Virus record (IMG/VR): IMGVR_UViG_3300044613_000543 | Span: 1-31,071 of that record | Direction: 5' to 3' (one strand) | DNA: 31,071 nt | Source: a virus | Shown: piece after piece, positions 1 to 6,234 of the stretch | Layout of the letters: the number at the start of each line of letters is the position of its first letter | Position numbering within the stretch: the first letter of the stretch is position 1 | The notes under the pieces: model-generated | The model's database searches: none | What the model was told of the DNA's origin: nothing | The model's input: only the letters and a program-made list of their open reading frames with translations | Program-made: the position numbers and the translations under genes

Positions 1-127
1 TCCAAATCTTCTGCTCATACCACTCTTTAGAACTTACAATGTCATCAATAGTGCTATATAGTGCTTCTTTGTACATTGAGTCGTTTTCTTCTATGATTTC
101 AATGCCTTCGGTATCATATAAGCCTAT
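1..127. repeat. Left copy of 127-bp terminal repeat (assembly closure)
   Basis: Bases 1-127 are identical to bases 30945-31071. The length of 127 equals a common assembler k-mer, and the sequence lies inside an uninterrupted coding frame that continues across the join. It therefore looks like the overlap left when a circular contig is written linearly, not a biological terminal repeat. Confidence 0.95.
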
Positions 128-373
128 CGGTCTGACAAAGTTCTTTGAGAAGTTAGTGTATTTCCCATAGTATTGATTTAAACAGATGCGAATTACAAAG
201 CCCTCCCAATAACCGCTATTGTACTTTTCTTCTATCCATTCGTCCGTCTTTTCGCATAAGATAACAAATAGTTCTTGGTATAGGTCGCTTGAAAGTTCAC
301 CTGCAATCTTTATGCAGAACTCACGCAGCCAGGTAGACTGCGTTAGCTCCGATATTATTTGATGCTTTTTGAT
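1..373 (-). CDS. Sigma-70-like transcription factor, N-terminal part (crosses the join)
   Basis: The reading frame is open from 382 down to 1 and continues at 30944 in the circle, ending at 30760. It contains no ATG, GTG or TTG until the Met codon at 74-76, which would discard about half the protein. Read from the ATC codon at 371-373 the protein is 185 residues and begins IKKHQIISELTQ. That is about where family members start, and residues 28-41 (DLYQELFVILCEK) resemble sigma region 2. A promoter -7 box TAACTTTG ends four bases before this ATC, the same spacing as the ATG starts of the genes at 5517 and 7404. The start codon is therefore either a very rare ATC, an unrecognised alternative, or a base error in the assembly. 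The gene heads the late operon and probably helps switch host RNA polymerase to late genes, which is inferred. Confidence 0.75.
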   Translation of the reverse strand, partial: MKKHQIISELTQSTWLREFCIKIAGELSSDLYQELFVILCEKTDEWIEEKYNSGYWEGFVIRICLNQYYGKYTNFSKNFVRPIGLYDTEGIEIIEENDSMYKEALYSTIDDIVSSKEWYEQKIW

Positions 374-377
374 ATGA

Positions 378-410
378 CAAAGTTATTTTCAATTTGACCA
401 AAGTTATCAA
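378..410 (-). promoter_or_regulatory. Late-operon promoter with tandem TAACTTTG boxes
   Basis: On the minus strand TTG (408-410), a 22-nt spacer and TAACTTTG (378-385) fit the Bacteroidota TTG-N17-23-TANNTTTG promoter. A second TAACTTTG lies 21 bp upstream at 399-406, about two helical turns away. The second box has no -33 partner at the right distance, so it could be an operator or activator site instead. The promoter points into the sigma-like gene and so into the late genes. Confidence 0.7.
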
Positions 411-574
411 TATTGTTTCCACACTATCTTAGTTGTAAGTGATTCGTCAACTGAAACTAACTCCCATCCTAACTTTGTGTACTTTCTCCAATAGTATATT
501 ACTTCCTCTTCGTTGTTAAGACAAATGTGGAGATATTCTCGTGACCTCTTCAATGTAATTGTTAGGAATCGCAT
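407..574 (-). CDS. Small conserved-looking protein, 55 aa
   Basis: This short frame starts inside the end of the DnaA-like gene (59-nt overlap) and stops just before the late promoter. It encodes MRFLTITLKR..., then EEEVIYYWRKYTKLGWELVS and a basic end. The helix followed by a GWELVSV strand resembles the small DUF4177 type of fold, but that is only a pattern match. It is supported because it fills the only gap between the DnaA-like gene and the promoter and has protein-like composition. The heavy overlap at the start leaves the N-terminus uncertain. It would be the last gene of the replication operon. Confidence 0.6.
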   Translation of the reverse strand: MRFLTITLKRSREYLHICLNNEEEVIYYWRKYTKLGWELVSVDESLTTKIVWKQY

Positions 575-1001
575 TTAGTCGTGATTTAATTCTGTTGTGC
601 ATTGCAGTTTCAAATTTCATGTTGATGTCTAAATAGTCTCCTATCATATCTCTTCCGTGAATTACTGTGCTATGGTCACGGTTTAAATATAGCCCGATTT
701 TCTTTAGAGACTGATTTAGTTCATTGTATGCGAAGAAACAAAACATGGCTCTTGCAATTACATACTCACGTTTTCTTGACCGAGAGAAAAAGTCTTTAGG
801 GATGACGTTTGATTCCTGACAAACTATTCTTAGAAGTTCATCAAAGTTCTTGTCTACCTTTTTTGTTTTCTGCTCAGGCTTTAAGATCATTTGTCTTAAC
901 TCTTGGATTTCTCTCTTAGCACTTTCAAGTTTGTTCTCATAGGTGTTTTTTAAACGAGTGTGTGCTGCTTTTAATTTGATGTATTCGTATTCGTAGTTCA
1001 T
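516..1001 (-). CDS. Stand-alone DnaA domain IV-like DNA-binding protein
   Basis: The 161-aa protein has a charged coiled-coil-like N-terminus (about residues 1-45). Residues 52-125 match the DnaA C-terminal DNA-binding domain, including a basic SRSRKREYVIARAMFCFF helix and the signature DHSTVIHGRD at 109-118 (compare DHTTVIHA in DnaA). The AAA+ ATPase domains of DnaA are absent, so it cannot act as a full initiator. It probably binds DnaA-box-like sites, either to load the phage helicase at an origin or to interfere with host DnaA. It is co-transcribed with DnaB and the DNA methyltransferase and overlaps the latter by 4 nt (ATGA). Recognition is strong, the role is inferred. Confidence 0.85.
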   Translation of the reverse strand: MNYEYEYIKLKAAHTRLKNTYENKLESAKREIQELRQMILKPEQKTKKVDKNFDELLRIVCQESNVIPKDFFSRSRKREYVIARAMFCFFAYNELNQSLKKIGLYLNRDHSTVIHGRDMIGDYLDINMKFETAMHNRIKSRLNAIPNNYIEEVTRISPHLS

Positions 1002-1612
1002 AGTAGTTTTAATTGTTGTTTATGTTCTTGCAAACGCTTCATCATTGCGTTAAAATAGTCTGTGTCGAGTTCGCAACCCGTTAAATCAAATCCCAAATCG
1101 TGACACGCTATTGCTATACTTCCGCTTCCTAAATGTGTATCGAGTATTTTATCGCCTTGTTTTGCGTAGTTGGTTAAAAGCCATTTGTAAAGGGCAACGG
1201 GTTTTTGAGTTGGGTGTATTTTATTTGTGTGATTATGTTGGTGTATTGAAAAATCAAAAATTTTAGCAGGTTTTTTTAAATCCATACTTACCCATGCGTA
1301 TTCTGCACTTGCAAAATTATCAACAGTTTGTTTTTTATTCCAAATACAAAAATATTCGCTTGGTGGCATTACAAAATTATTTGCACCCCATACTATTTGA
1401 TTTTTAGAAACCCTAAACAAGCCTTTCCAATATTCATTACTTGGTTTTACATCCCACTTTAAACCATTTTTTGCTTTTTCCGACTTGTCAAATCTCAAAG
1501 AACCTTTTTTAAACCGTTCAATCCCATACGGTGGGTCTACAATAGCAAGGTCAAAGTATTTATCTGGATACCTTCCCATTAATTGCATGTTGTCTTCGTT
1601 TGTTAGTTTCAT
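998..1612 (-). CDS. DNA methyltransferase (N6-adenine or N4-cytosine, beta type)
   Basis: The 204-aa protein carries the catalytic DPPY motif at residues 26-29, the HPTQKP motif at 133-138, and a SAM-binding DTHLGSGS at 158-165 followed by the acidic E181. The order, catalytic motif first and SAM motif last, is that of beta-class amino-methyltransferases. No restriction endonuclease partner lies nearby, so it is an orphan enzyme that probably protects phage DNA from host restriction or marks it for replication or packaging. It overlaps the helicase gene and the DnaA-like gene by 4 nt each, suggesting translational coupling. The target base and sequence cannot be read from the protein. Confidence 0.9.
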   Translation of the reverse strand: MKLTNEDNMQLMGRYPDKYFDLAIVDPPYGIERFKKGSLRFDKSEKAKNGLKWDVKPSNEYWKGLFRVSKNQIVWGANNFVMPPSEYFCIWNKKQTVDNFASAEYAWVSMDLKKPAKIFDFSIHQHNHTNKIHPTQKPVALYKWLLTNYAKQGDKILDTHLGSGSIAIACHDLGFDLTGCELDTDYFNAMMKRLQEHKQQLKLL

Positions 1613-2838
1613 AGTATTTCTTTATATCGTGTGTATCTTCCTTCAAATGACATCGGTACAGATACGCATTGCCCATGTCTATTCTTGCCTATAATTAACT
1701 CAGCATCCATTTCAACCTCAGGTTTATCATCTGAGTAATACGCTGGTCTAAATGGGAATAAAACAATATCGGCATCCTGTTCAATCTGACCGCTTTCTCT
1801 TAAGTCTGAAAGCATTGGTTTTTTCTCAGCTCGTTTTTCTGTTTCTCTTGAAAGTTGTGCAAGTGCTATTATTGTAATTCCTAACTCTTTTGCTAAAAGT
1901 TTAAGCGTTCTGCTAATGTGTGCAATCTCTTGCTCTCTTATTTTCTGATGACTTTTAATTAACTGCATATAATCAATGAAAACTATATCAAGACCATGTT
2001 TAGCCTTATGTAGTTTTATCTTCGCTACAATGTCGTTAATATCACTATTGCTGCCATCGTCAAGAAAGAAATCCATGTTCATTCCGTAAAGTTGTTCTGT
2101 GATTTGTTTTAAATCAGTTTCGGTCAACCTTGCACTTCTTATTTTGTAGTTTTCTACATTCGCAATAAACGAAAGATATCTTTTTGCAAGTTCTTCTTTT
2201 GACATCTCCAAAGAAATAAATAGAACTTTTGCAAGTCTACACGAGTCAATGGCAAGTGAAAGAGCTATTGCAGTTTTTCCGCTTCCAGGCCTACCTGCTA
2301 TTACAACCATGTTGCCTTTATTCCAACCTCCTATATATTTGTCAAGGTACTTCCATCCTGTGCTTATGCCTGTCATGTTTGTTCCTCTTTGAACTGCCTC
2401 GTATAAAGTGTCAATAACTGTACCTGCAACTGAAGAAATTACTTTTGCTTTCTGCCCAACACTTACGGTGTTCTCTTGCAACATCAAATTGATTTCGCTT
2501 ATTATTTCGTTTAGATCACGGTCATAATTAAAATAAGCCATCTTAGATTGAATGTTGTTTTTCTTGTAAGCAATTTCAATCTGAAGAATCTCTTTTTCTA
2601 TATTGACATTTGTCGTTACATAGTTTTGCATTGTTGCAATCTCTCTGATGTGTTCTCGATGTCGTATGCCAATGGATGATAAACTTACAGGTTCATTACT
2701 CATGTAAAACTCTTGCATTGTAGTTACAACGTCTTTTCTAAATGAGCTAAACCATAAAGGGTTTAATTTCATTATAAAGTTGTGTGCATCAGGATAAAGA
2801 AACATTTGTCCTATTATGCTATTTTCTATTTCAATCAT
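1609..2838 (-). CDS. dnaB: Replicative DNA helicase, DnaB family
   Basis: The 409-aa protein has the DnaB layout: a short N-terminal domain, a linker with STGWKYLDKYIGGW (159-172), and a RecA-type ATPase. The Walker A motif GRPGSGKT is at 182-189, the catalytic Glu lies in SLEMS (209-213), Walker B VFIDYMQL is at 286-293, the sensor ALAQLSRE is at 325-332, and an arginine-finger-like FPFR is at 361-364. It is the hexameric helicase that unwinds the phage fork. No separate loader is recognised, so the DUF6291 protein just upstream or the DnaA-like protein downstream may recruit it. It overlaps both neighbours by a few bases in one operon. Confidence 0.95.
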   Translation of the reverse strand: MIEIENSIIGQMFLYPDAHNFIMKLNPLWFSSFRKDVVTTMQEFYMSNEPVSLSSIGIRHREHIREIATMQNYVTTNVNIEKEILQIEIAYKKNNIQSKMAYFNYDRDLNEIISEINLMLQENTVSVGQKAKVISSVAGTVIDTLYEAVQRGTNMTGISTGWKYLDKYIGGWNKGNMVVIAGRPGSGKTAIALSLAIDSCRLAKVLFISLEMSKEELAKRYLSFIANVENYKIRSARLTETDLKQITEQLYGMNMDFFLDDGSNSDINDIVAKIKLHKAKHGLDIVFIDYMQLIKSHQKIREQEIAHISRTLKLLAKELGITIIALAQLSRETEKRAEKKPMLSDLRESGQIEQDADIVLFPFRPAYYSDDKPEVEMDAELIIGKNRHGQCVSVPMSFEGRYTRYKEIL

Positions 2839-3397
2839 CTAAAGTTGCTCTTTTATGTGTTATCGTTGGTGTTTGCAAAGTTATCTTTTTTGGTGGATAA
2901 ATACCGCTGTAATTATTTGCTATGCTATACTCTACAGCCTTTGTAAAATCTAAAGGATTCGGGTAGTCTTTAACTATTGATTTCTTTAATGCTTCAAGTC
3001 CAGTAGGTTTATATGTTTGCTTTTTCTCTTTCTTGTACTGCAACCATAAATTCAAACTCTCTTTGTATTCTTTTACATTATCATTATCATTATCATTTAC
3101 ATTAGCTTTTACTTTGCTTTCGTTTAGGTTATGTTTAGGTTCTATTTTGGTTTCAGTTAGGTTTTCTTTTGCTTTCTTTGGTCTACCTCCTTTATTGCCA
3201 TTTGCATACTTACGCAAATTTGCATCTAATTGAGGTTTAATAAGTTTAAAGATTGTAGATGGCAAACCACTTAAATCAATTTGATTCTGGTTTAATCCGT
3301 ACTCAAAAACTGCTTCCCAAACTTTCGCTTGGTGTAGTGGCTCAAGCTCTTTGATAGCATCATAGAACGAGCGATAAATTATCATTGACTCTCTCAT
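2831..3397 (-). CDS. DUF6291-type replication protein
   Basis: The 188-aa protein begins with MIIYRSFYDAIKEL and contains FKLIKPQLDANLRKYANGNK and GGRPKK, the DUF6291-like domain often found beside phage helicases. A low-complexity NDNDNDN linker (about 98-107) leads to a C-terminal domain of about 75 residues (ESLNLWLQYKKEKKQTYKPT...). The architecture resembles replisome organisers or helicase loaders, but that role is inferred from position. Met1 (3397) and Met5 (3385) are both possible starts, and the family usually begins near Met5. An unusual structured leader lies directly upstream, and the first start codon sits in a GAGAGAG stretch that can pair with it. Confidence 0.8.
   Translation of the reverse strand: MRESMIIYRSFYDAIKELEPLHQAKVWEAVFEYGLNQNQIDLSGLPSTIFKLIKPQLDANLRKYANGNKGGRPKKAKENLTETKIEPKHNLNESKVKANVNDNDNDNVKEYKESLNLWLQYKKEKKQTYKPTGLEALKKSIVKDYPNPLDFTKAVEYSIANNYSGIYPPKKITLQTPTITHKRATLDD
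3076..3097. repeat. CATTAT microsatellite
   Basis: Three perfect CATTAT hexamers and a partial fourth lie in tandem. On the coding strand they give the Asn-Asp run of the DUF6291 protein linker. Such tracts change length easily by slippage and are common in phage replication organisers. Confidence 0.85.
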
Positions 3398-3547
3398 AAA
3401 TAAAAAATGCCCATAGAAAATAGATGTGAGAGAGACATCTATTAACTACAGGCAAATATCTTTTAACTTAACCATCTCTCTCATGGTTGTGTTTTTAATA
3501 TTTAAAAGAGAGGCAGCAGGTGTTGTTACTACCCCTCTGATTTGGTG
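3389..3547 (-). promoter_or_regulatory. Structured 5' leader with complementary hairpin loops
   Basis: Between the promoter at 3552-3582 and the DUF6291 gene the RNA alternates purine and pyrimidine blocks: AGAGGGGU (3531-3538), CCUCUCUUUU (3504-3513), GAGAGAG (3476-3482), CUCUCUC (3428-3434) and GAGAGAG (3389-3395). The third block is the whole 7-nt loop of a 6-bp hairpin at 3470-3488. The fourth is the whole 7-nt loop of a perfect 9-bp hairpin at 3419-3443. The loops are exact complements and could kiss. The second loop could also pair with the fifth block, which begins at the G of the start codon. The second hairpin is followed by U-rich sequence, so attenuation is also possible. The structure is seen directly, the function is inferred. 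Confidence 0.6.
3446..3484 (-). CDS. Possible 12-codon leader peptide
   Basis: ATGAGAGAG opens a 12-residue frame (MREMVKLKDICL, stop TAG) inside the leader. The real gene begins with the same nine bases. The ATG lies in the first hairpin, so ribosomes reading it would open that hairpin. It may be a leader peptide, a duplicated remnant of the gene start, or chance. Confidence 0.25.
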   Translation of the reverse strand: MREMVKLKDICL

Positions 3548-3551
3548 TATG

Positions 3552-3582
3552 CAAATATAAACTAAATTTCGGGATTTTCCAA
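3552..3582 (-). promoter_or_regulatory. Replication-operon promoter
   Basis: On the minus strand TTG (3580-3582), exactly 20 nt, then TATATTTG (3552-3559) match the Bacteroidota TTG-N17-23-TANNTTTG promoter. It overlaps the end of the upstream gene and would start RNA near 3547, giving a leader of about 150 nt ahead of the DUF6291, dnaB, methyltransferase and DnaA-like genes. Confidence 0.7.
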
Positions 3583-3774
3583 CTGAATAAATCCAGTATG
3601 TCGATTACTTCCCATTTCTTTTAAAAATTGCACTTCTACTTTTGCGGAGTTAATGATTACCTGTGCAACCTCGCTGATTGCTCTTGCCTTCTCTATTTCC
3701 ATGTCTCCGTCTTTAAGCATTTCAATAGTTTCAAATAGATGGTGTCTCAGGTCTTGAATTTTGTCTTTTGCCAT
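3562..3774 (-). CDS. Small phage protein of unknown function, 70 aa
   Basis: A mostly helical protein with DLRHHLFETIEMLKDGD and ARAISEVAQVIINSAKVEVQFLK. I recognise this pattern from many phage early regions, where such proteins lie near replication or recombination genes, but no function is known to me. It overlaps the HNH gene by 44 nt, and a promoter for the next operon lies across its stop codon. Confidence 0.75.
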   Translation of the reverse strand: MAKDKIQDLRHHLFETIEMLKDGDMEIEKARAISEVAQVIINSAKVEVQFLKEMGSNRHTGFIQLENPEI

Positions 3775-4360
3775 GTTCTGTTATTAATTTAGTTATGTTC
3801 TTTTTTAAATGTATTACTTCCTGTAGTTCTTCAGGTAAATGTACCCAGTGATTGCGTTGCATATGTTCCTGACGTGAAATTAGTTTTAGATTTGAGATAT
3901 GCAAGTTCTTTGGATTTCGGTCTAAAAATATAACTACTTCGTAAGGATCTAATTTAATGCCGTGATGCTCTTCATATATAATCCTATGTTTAGCCCTATA
4001 CTTTCCATTGTGCTTTATTTCAATATAACCGTCTTTGCTTATCCTTTCTGTTCCTTCAGGTTTCCAATTATGAGGCTTGTGACCTTTTGGAAACTGAGTT
4101 TCTTTGCCACCTATTTGCATGCCTTTTTTACCTTTGTTCCAGCTTGTCATACCCTTTTTAAATTGAGTAGGTACGTTTGGCTTTACATTGTAGCAATGGG
4201 CTTTTTTATACTCTTCTGAACGTGCTATATTGTAACGCTGAGCAGCACAGTAAACAACGTGTCTTTTTGTTCCAAAGAATTGACAAATTTCGTCAATGTG
4301 AGTAGCAACATATAACTCTCTGAGTTTATCAATTTTCTCTGGTGTCCACCGAAATCTCAT
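3731..4360 (-). CDS. Free-standing HNH endonuclease with N-terminal HTH
   Basis: The 209-aa protein starts with a Myb/HTH-like segment (RWTPEKIDKLRELYVATHID, to about residue 50) and ends with an HNH nuclease core: GTERISKDGYIEIK, then AKHRIIYEEHHGIKL, VVIFLDRNPKNLHISNLKLI and the SRQEH tail. The middle has basic repeats with KKGMTSWNKGKKG and FPKGHKPHNWKPEG, typical of phage HNH enzymes. It probably makes site-specific nicks or breaks, as free-standing homing endonucleases do. It follows the 48-aa HTH gene by an ATGA overlap and overlaps the 70-aa gene downstream, so if it was inserted it is now well integrated. The target is unknown. Confidence 0.85.
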   Translation of the reverse strand: MRFRWTPEKIDKLRELYVATHIDEICQFFGTKRHVVYCAAQRYNIARSEEYKKAHCYNVKPNVPTQFKKGMTSWNKGKKGMQIGGKETQFPKGHKPHNWKPEGTERISKDGYIEIKHNGKYRAKHRIIYEEHHGIKLDPYEVVIFLDRNPKNLHISNLKLISRQEHMQRNHWVHLPEELQEVIHLKKNITKLITEHGKRQNSRPETPSI

Positions 4361-4503
4361 CTCTTCATATCAATTATATGTTTTACTCCGCTTAGAGAGA
4401 TTCCCATTTTTTCAGAAATCTCTCTGTAGCTCATTCTAAAATCATATCTCAGAATCAAAACTGACCATTGCTTAGGAGTAAATCCTTTAAGTTGTAGTTT
4501 CAT
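4357..4503 (-). CDS. 48-aa helix-turn-helix protein, sigma-region-4-like
   Basis: This short gene encodes MKLQLKGFTPKQWSVLILRY, then a helix-turn-helix in MSYREISEKMGISLSGVKHI. The order, an aromatic-rich first helix (LTPKQ-like) followed by REIAEKLGIS-like residues, copies sigma-70 region 4 or LuxR-type HTH domains. No other domain is present. It may act as a small anti-sigma, co-regulator or DNA-binding adaptor. It overlaps the gene before it by 17 nt and the HNH gene by ATGA, which supports it being a real gene. Confidence 0.75.
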   Translation of the reverse strand: MKLQLKGFTPKQWSVLILRYDFRMSYREISEKMGISLSGVKHIIDMKR

Positions 4504-4795
4504 AGCCTAAATCTTGTTTAACCTTGTCTTGTTCTTCTAAGCGTTTCTGATAGCGTTCACCTCTGAGATGAGGGTAGTGCATTTGCAGTTTACGTCTGAT
4601 TCTTGAAATGGTTGAAGCATTGGTCACTTTGCTCTGATAAAGCATATTGAAAAACTCATACGTCTTGTAAGCGTAGTTACCATTGTCGTTCATTTCCATT
4701 TTCCAAAACTCTACCAGCAAAACATTGTCGTTGTCTCTTGCTTCCATGTGGTTCAGTAAAACCGATGCCACTCTTTGTTCAATTAGTTTATTCAT
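4487..4795 (-). CDS. Phage protein of unknown function, 102 aa
   Basis: It has an N-terminal segment with RDNDNVLLVEFWKMEM and a C-terminal ISRIRRKLQMHYPHLRGERY, a pattern I recognise from many phage early regions. The basic RRKLQ helix suggests nucleic-acid contact, but no activity is known to me. It overlaps the preceding gene by 4 nt (ATGA) and the HTH peptide gene by 17 nt. Confidence 0.75.
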   Translation of the reverse strand: MNKLIEQRVASVLLNHMEARDNDNVLLVEFWKMEMNDNGNYAYKTYEFFNMLYQSKVTNASTISRIRRKLQMHYPHLRGERYQKRLEEQDKVKQDLGYETTT

Positions 4796-4998
4796 AGTGC
4801 TAAATTATGTGAATACCAAGCTATATCAAAAGCCATTGTAGGTGTTACTGGTTCTTTTAAATATATAACCCAAAATTGACCTGAGCCATCAAAAGCGAAA
4901 TCAGGATCGTTAAAACGTGCGTAGTCAATGTTACCATACAGTAAATGGCTTTTCATTACTGCGTTGTACTGTTTTGTGCTTAATAGTAAGTGTTTCAT
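4792..4998 (-). CDS. Hypothetical protein, 68 aa
   Basis: A 68-residue protein with no recognised domain. It has alternating hydrophobic stretches (DGSGQFWVIYLKEPVTPTMA) consistent with a small alpha/beta fold and no signal or membrane segment. It is supported by ATGA-type overlaps with both neighbours. Confidence 0.6.
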   Translation of the reverse strand: MKHLLLSTKQYNAVMKSHLLYGNIDYARFNDPDFAFDGSGQFWVIYLKEPVTPTMAFDIAWYSHNLAL

Positions 4999-5225
4999 GA
5001 TAATTTAGTTTTACCTCTGTACATTGTTTTTCTAACTTTAGCCTGGTGCTTCATTACCTCGTTAAAGTGAGCAGGATTAACGTATGGTCTTTCCTGCTCT
5101 TGAAATGGCTCAGCTTCTTTTTGCTCTTGGTTAAATTCTTGTACCTTGATAGCAAGATACCATAGTAAGTAGGCTATTGCAAAGAATAGAATACATACGA
5201 TTTGAAAATAGTGATGTTGTGTCAT
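4995..5225 (-). CDS. Small single-pass membrane protein, 76 aa
   Basis: Residues 7-27 (FQIVCILFFAIAYLLWYLAI) form one clear membrane helix, followed by a charged, Gln/Glu-rich tail of about 48 residues that ends basic. It has no lipobox and no catalytic motif. The topology, short N-terminus and polar tail, fits an inner-membrane-anchored accessory protein, perhaps in host takeover or superinfection exclusion, but nothing in the sequence decides this. Confidence 0.7.
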   Translation of the reverse strand: MTQHHYFQIVCILFFAIAYLLWYLAIKVQEFNQEQKEAEPFQEQERPYVNPAHFNEVMKHQAKVRKTMYRGKTKLS

Positions 5226-5226
5226 A

Positions 5227-5517
5227 TTAGTATTGATAATAGGCTTGAGTGTAATTTACTTTGTTGAATGGAACGCTTTTGCGAACTTTAACAACTCCAT
5301 CATTTAATGTTTGATAAGTAGACACAGGCATCCAAAACCCGCCACATTCTTTAAAACTGCGAATGTGAACAAATACTGCGTCATTTGATTTTTTAATTAC
5401 CTTACACCCGTGAGTAATCACGCCATTGTAAGAAAGAATAAAGGTTGGTTCAACTGATGATTCACGCAACTCGCTGAACATTTTAGCCATTTCGTTAGTG
5501 ATTTTAATGTATTTCAT
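5227..5517 (-). CDS. Hypothetical early protein, 96 aa
   Basis: The start at 5515-5517 (MKYIKITNEMAKMFSELRES) is preferred over an upstream Met at 5571. A promoter -7 box TATCTTTG ends only four bases before it, so any longer form would begin upstream of the transcript. The protein has a helical N-terminus and then beta-like strands (PTFILSYNGVITHGCKVI, AVFVHIRSFKECGGFW). No family is recognised. It is the first gene of an early operon running to the 70-aa gene at 3562. Confidence 0.7.
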   Translation of the reverse strand: MKYIKITNEMAKMFSELRESSVEPTFILSYNGVITHGCKVIKKSNDAVFVHIRSFKECGGFWMPVSTYQTLNDGVVKVRKSVPFNKVNYTQAYYQY

Positions 5518-5521
5518 GTAG

Positions 5522-5561
5522 CAAAGATAAACCCATTTACCATATATGAAAAATATTTTTC
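5522..5561 (-). promoter_or_regulatory. Early promoter with 14-bp palindrome
   Basis: On the minus strand the perfect palindrome GAAAAATATTTTTC (5548-5561), 18 nt, TATCTTTG (5522-5529), 4 nt and ATG. An identical arrangement with the same spacings occurs at 7409-7448. The T-tract of the palindrome falls in the -33 region, so it may serve as -33 element, as operator, or as both. The transcript would begin at or next to the ATG, giving a leaderless or nearly leaderless mRNA. Confidence 0.75.
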
Positions 5562-5587
5562 CTTTTTGCAATTATTTTTGCAATATC

Positions 5588-6220
5588 TTACAATCTGATG
5601 ACATTATTCAACAACTCAGCAGCAGCATTTAGCTTCTCATCTATCTCATCTTGGACTAAATGACGCTCTATTTCAGCAACGTGAATATGTTTGCCTTGTG
5701 GCATTCGTGGATCGTAACTAACAAAGTAGCCTTTATCTAAATCCGCTGCAATCATTCCGAGTTGCATTTGCCAATAGTACTCAGGGTGCAAAGCCTTTAA
5801 ACTATCTGCATCGTAGATAGTAAAGTTTTTAAGGTGAATTGCTGAGTTATAGGGGCATTTAATTTCAAGAATAGCATCTTTACTCAAACCGTCAGGAGAA
5901 TAGCCGCTATGGTCTCCGTATGGGATAAAAACATAGGTCTCGCCACCGTAGTAGGTAAACTCATCAAAAGTTATTCTTGCGAAATGGTTAAACGCATCGG
6001 GTTCGTATTGCTTACCCCATTCAAGAGCATCTCCGTAAATGGCTTTTCGTTGACCTGTGAGAATCTCTGCTGCTTTTTCGTATACAAATGTCTCAGCAGT
6101 TTTGCTTAGTGTGTCACCGCTGCGAGAACTTCCCATCAGCTTGTGAATCTCAGAGGCAGTGAAGCGAGATAATCTCGCTTCCTGCCAAAGTTCTTCCTGT
6201 TGTGTTATTGTAATTTCCAT
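5588..6220 (-). CDS. YqaJ/lambda-exonuclease-type recombination nuclease
   Basis: The 210-aa protein begins with RLSRFTASEIHKLM (16-29), typical of YqaJ-like viral recombinases. The PD-(D/E)XK site is visible as SPDG (D110), LEIKCP (E119, K121), with YYWQMQLGM (148-156) supplying the Gln helix. It would resect 5' ends of double-stranded DNA to leave 3' tails for the annealing protein encoded just upstream. Together they form a lambda-Red-like module used for recombination-dependent replication and repair. A 14-nt gap separates it from the Erf gene, so the pair is one transcription unit. Confidence 0.9.
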   Translation of the reverse strand: MEITITQQEELWQEARLSRFTASEIHKLMGSSRSGDTLSKTAETFVYEKAAEILTGQRKAIYGDALEWGKQYEPDAFNHFARITFDEFTYYGGETYVFIPYGDHSGYSPDGLSKDAILEIKCPYNSAIHLKNFTIYDADSLKALHPEYYWQMQLGMIAADLDKGYFVSYDPRMPQGKHIHVAEIERHLVQDEIDEKLNAAAELLNNVIRL

Positions 6221-6234
6221 CCGTTTTCAATCAT

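Noticed and set aside
1-127. Possible biological direct terminal repeat
   Set aside because: The length equals a common assembly k-mer and the sequence lies inside an intact gene crossing the join. Read depth would be needed to revive the idea.
1320-1390. TAATTTTG boxes within the DNA methyltransferase gene as promoters
   Set aside because: The TANNTTTG pattern is expected by chance in AT-rich coding DNA. No TTG at the right distance combined with a gene start was seen.
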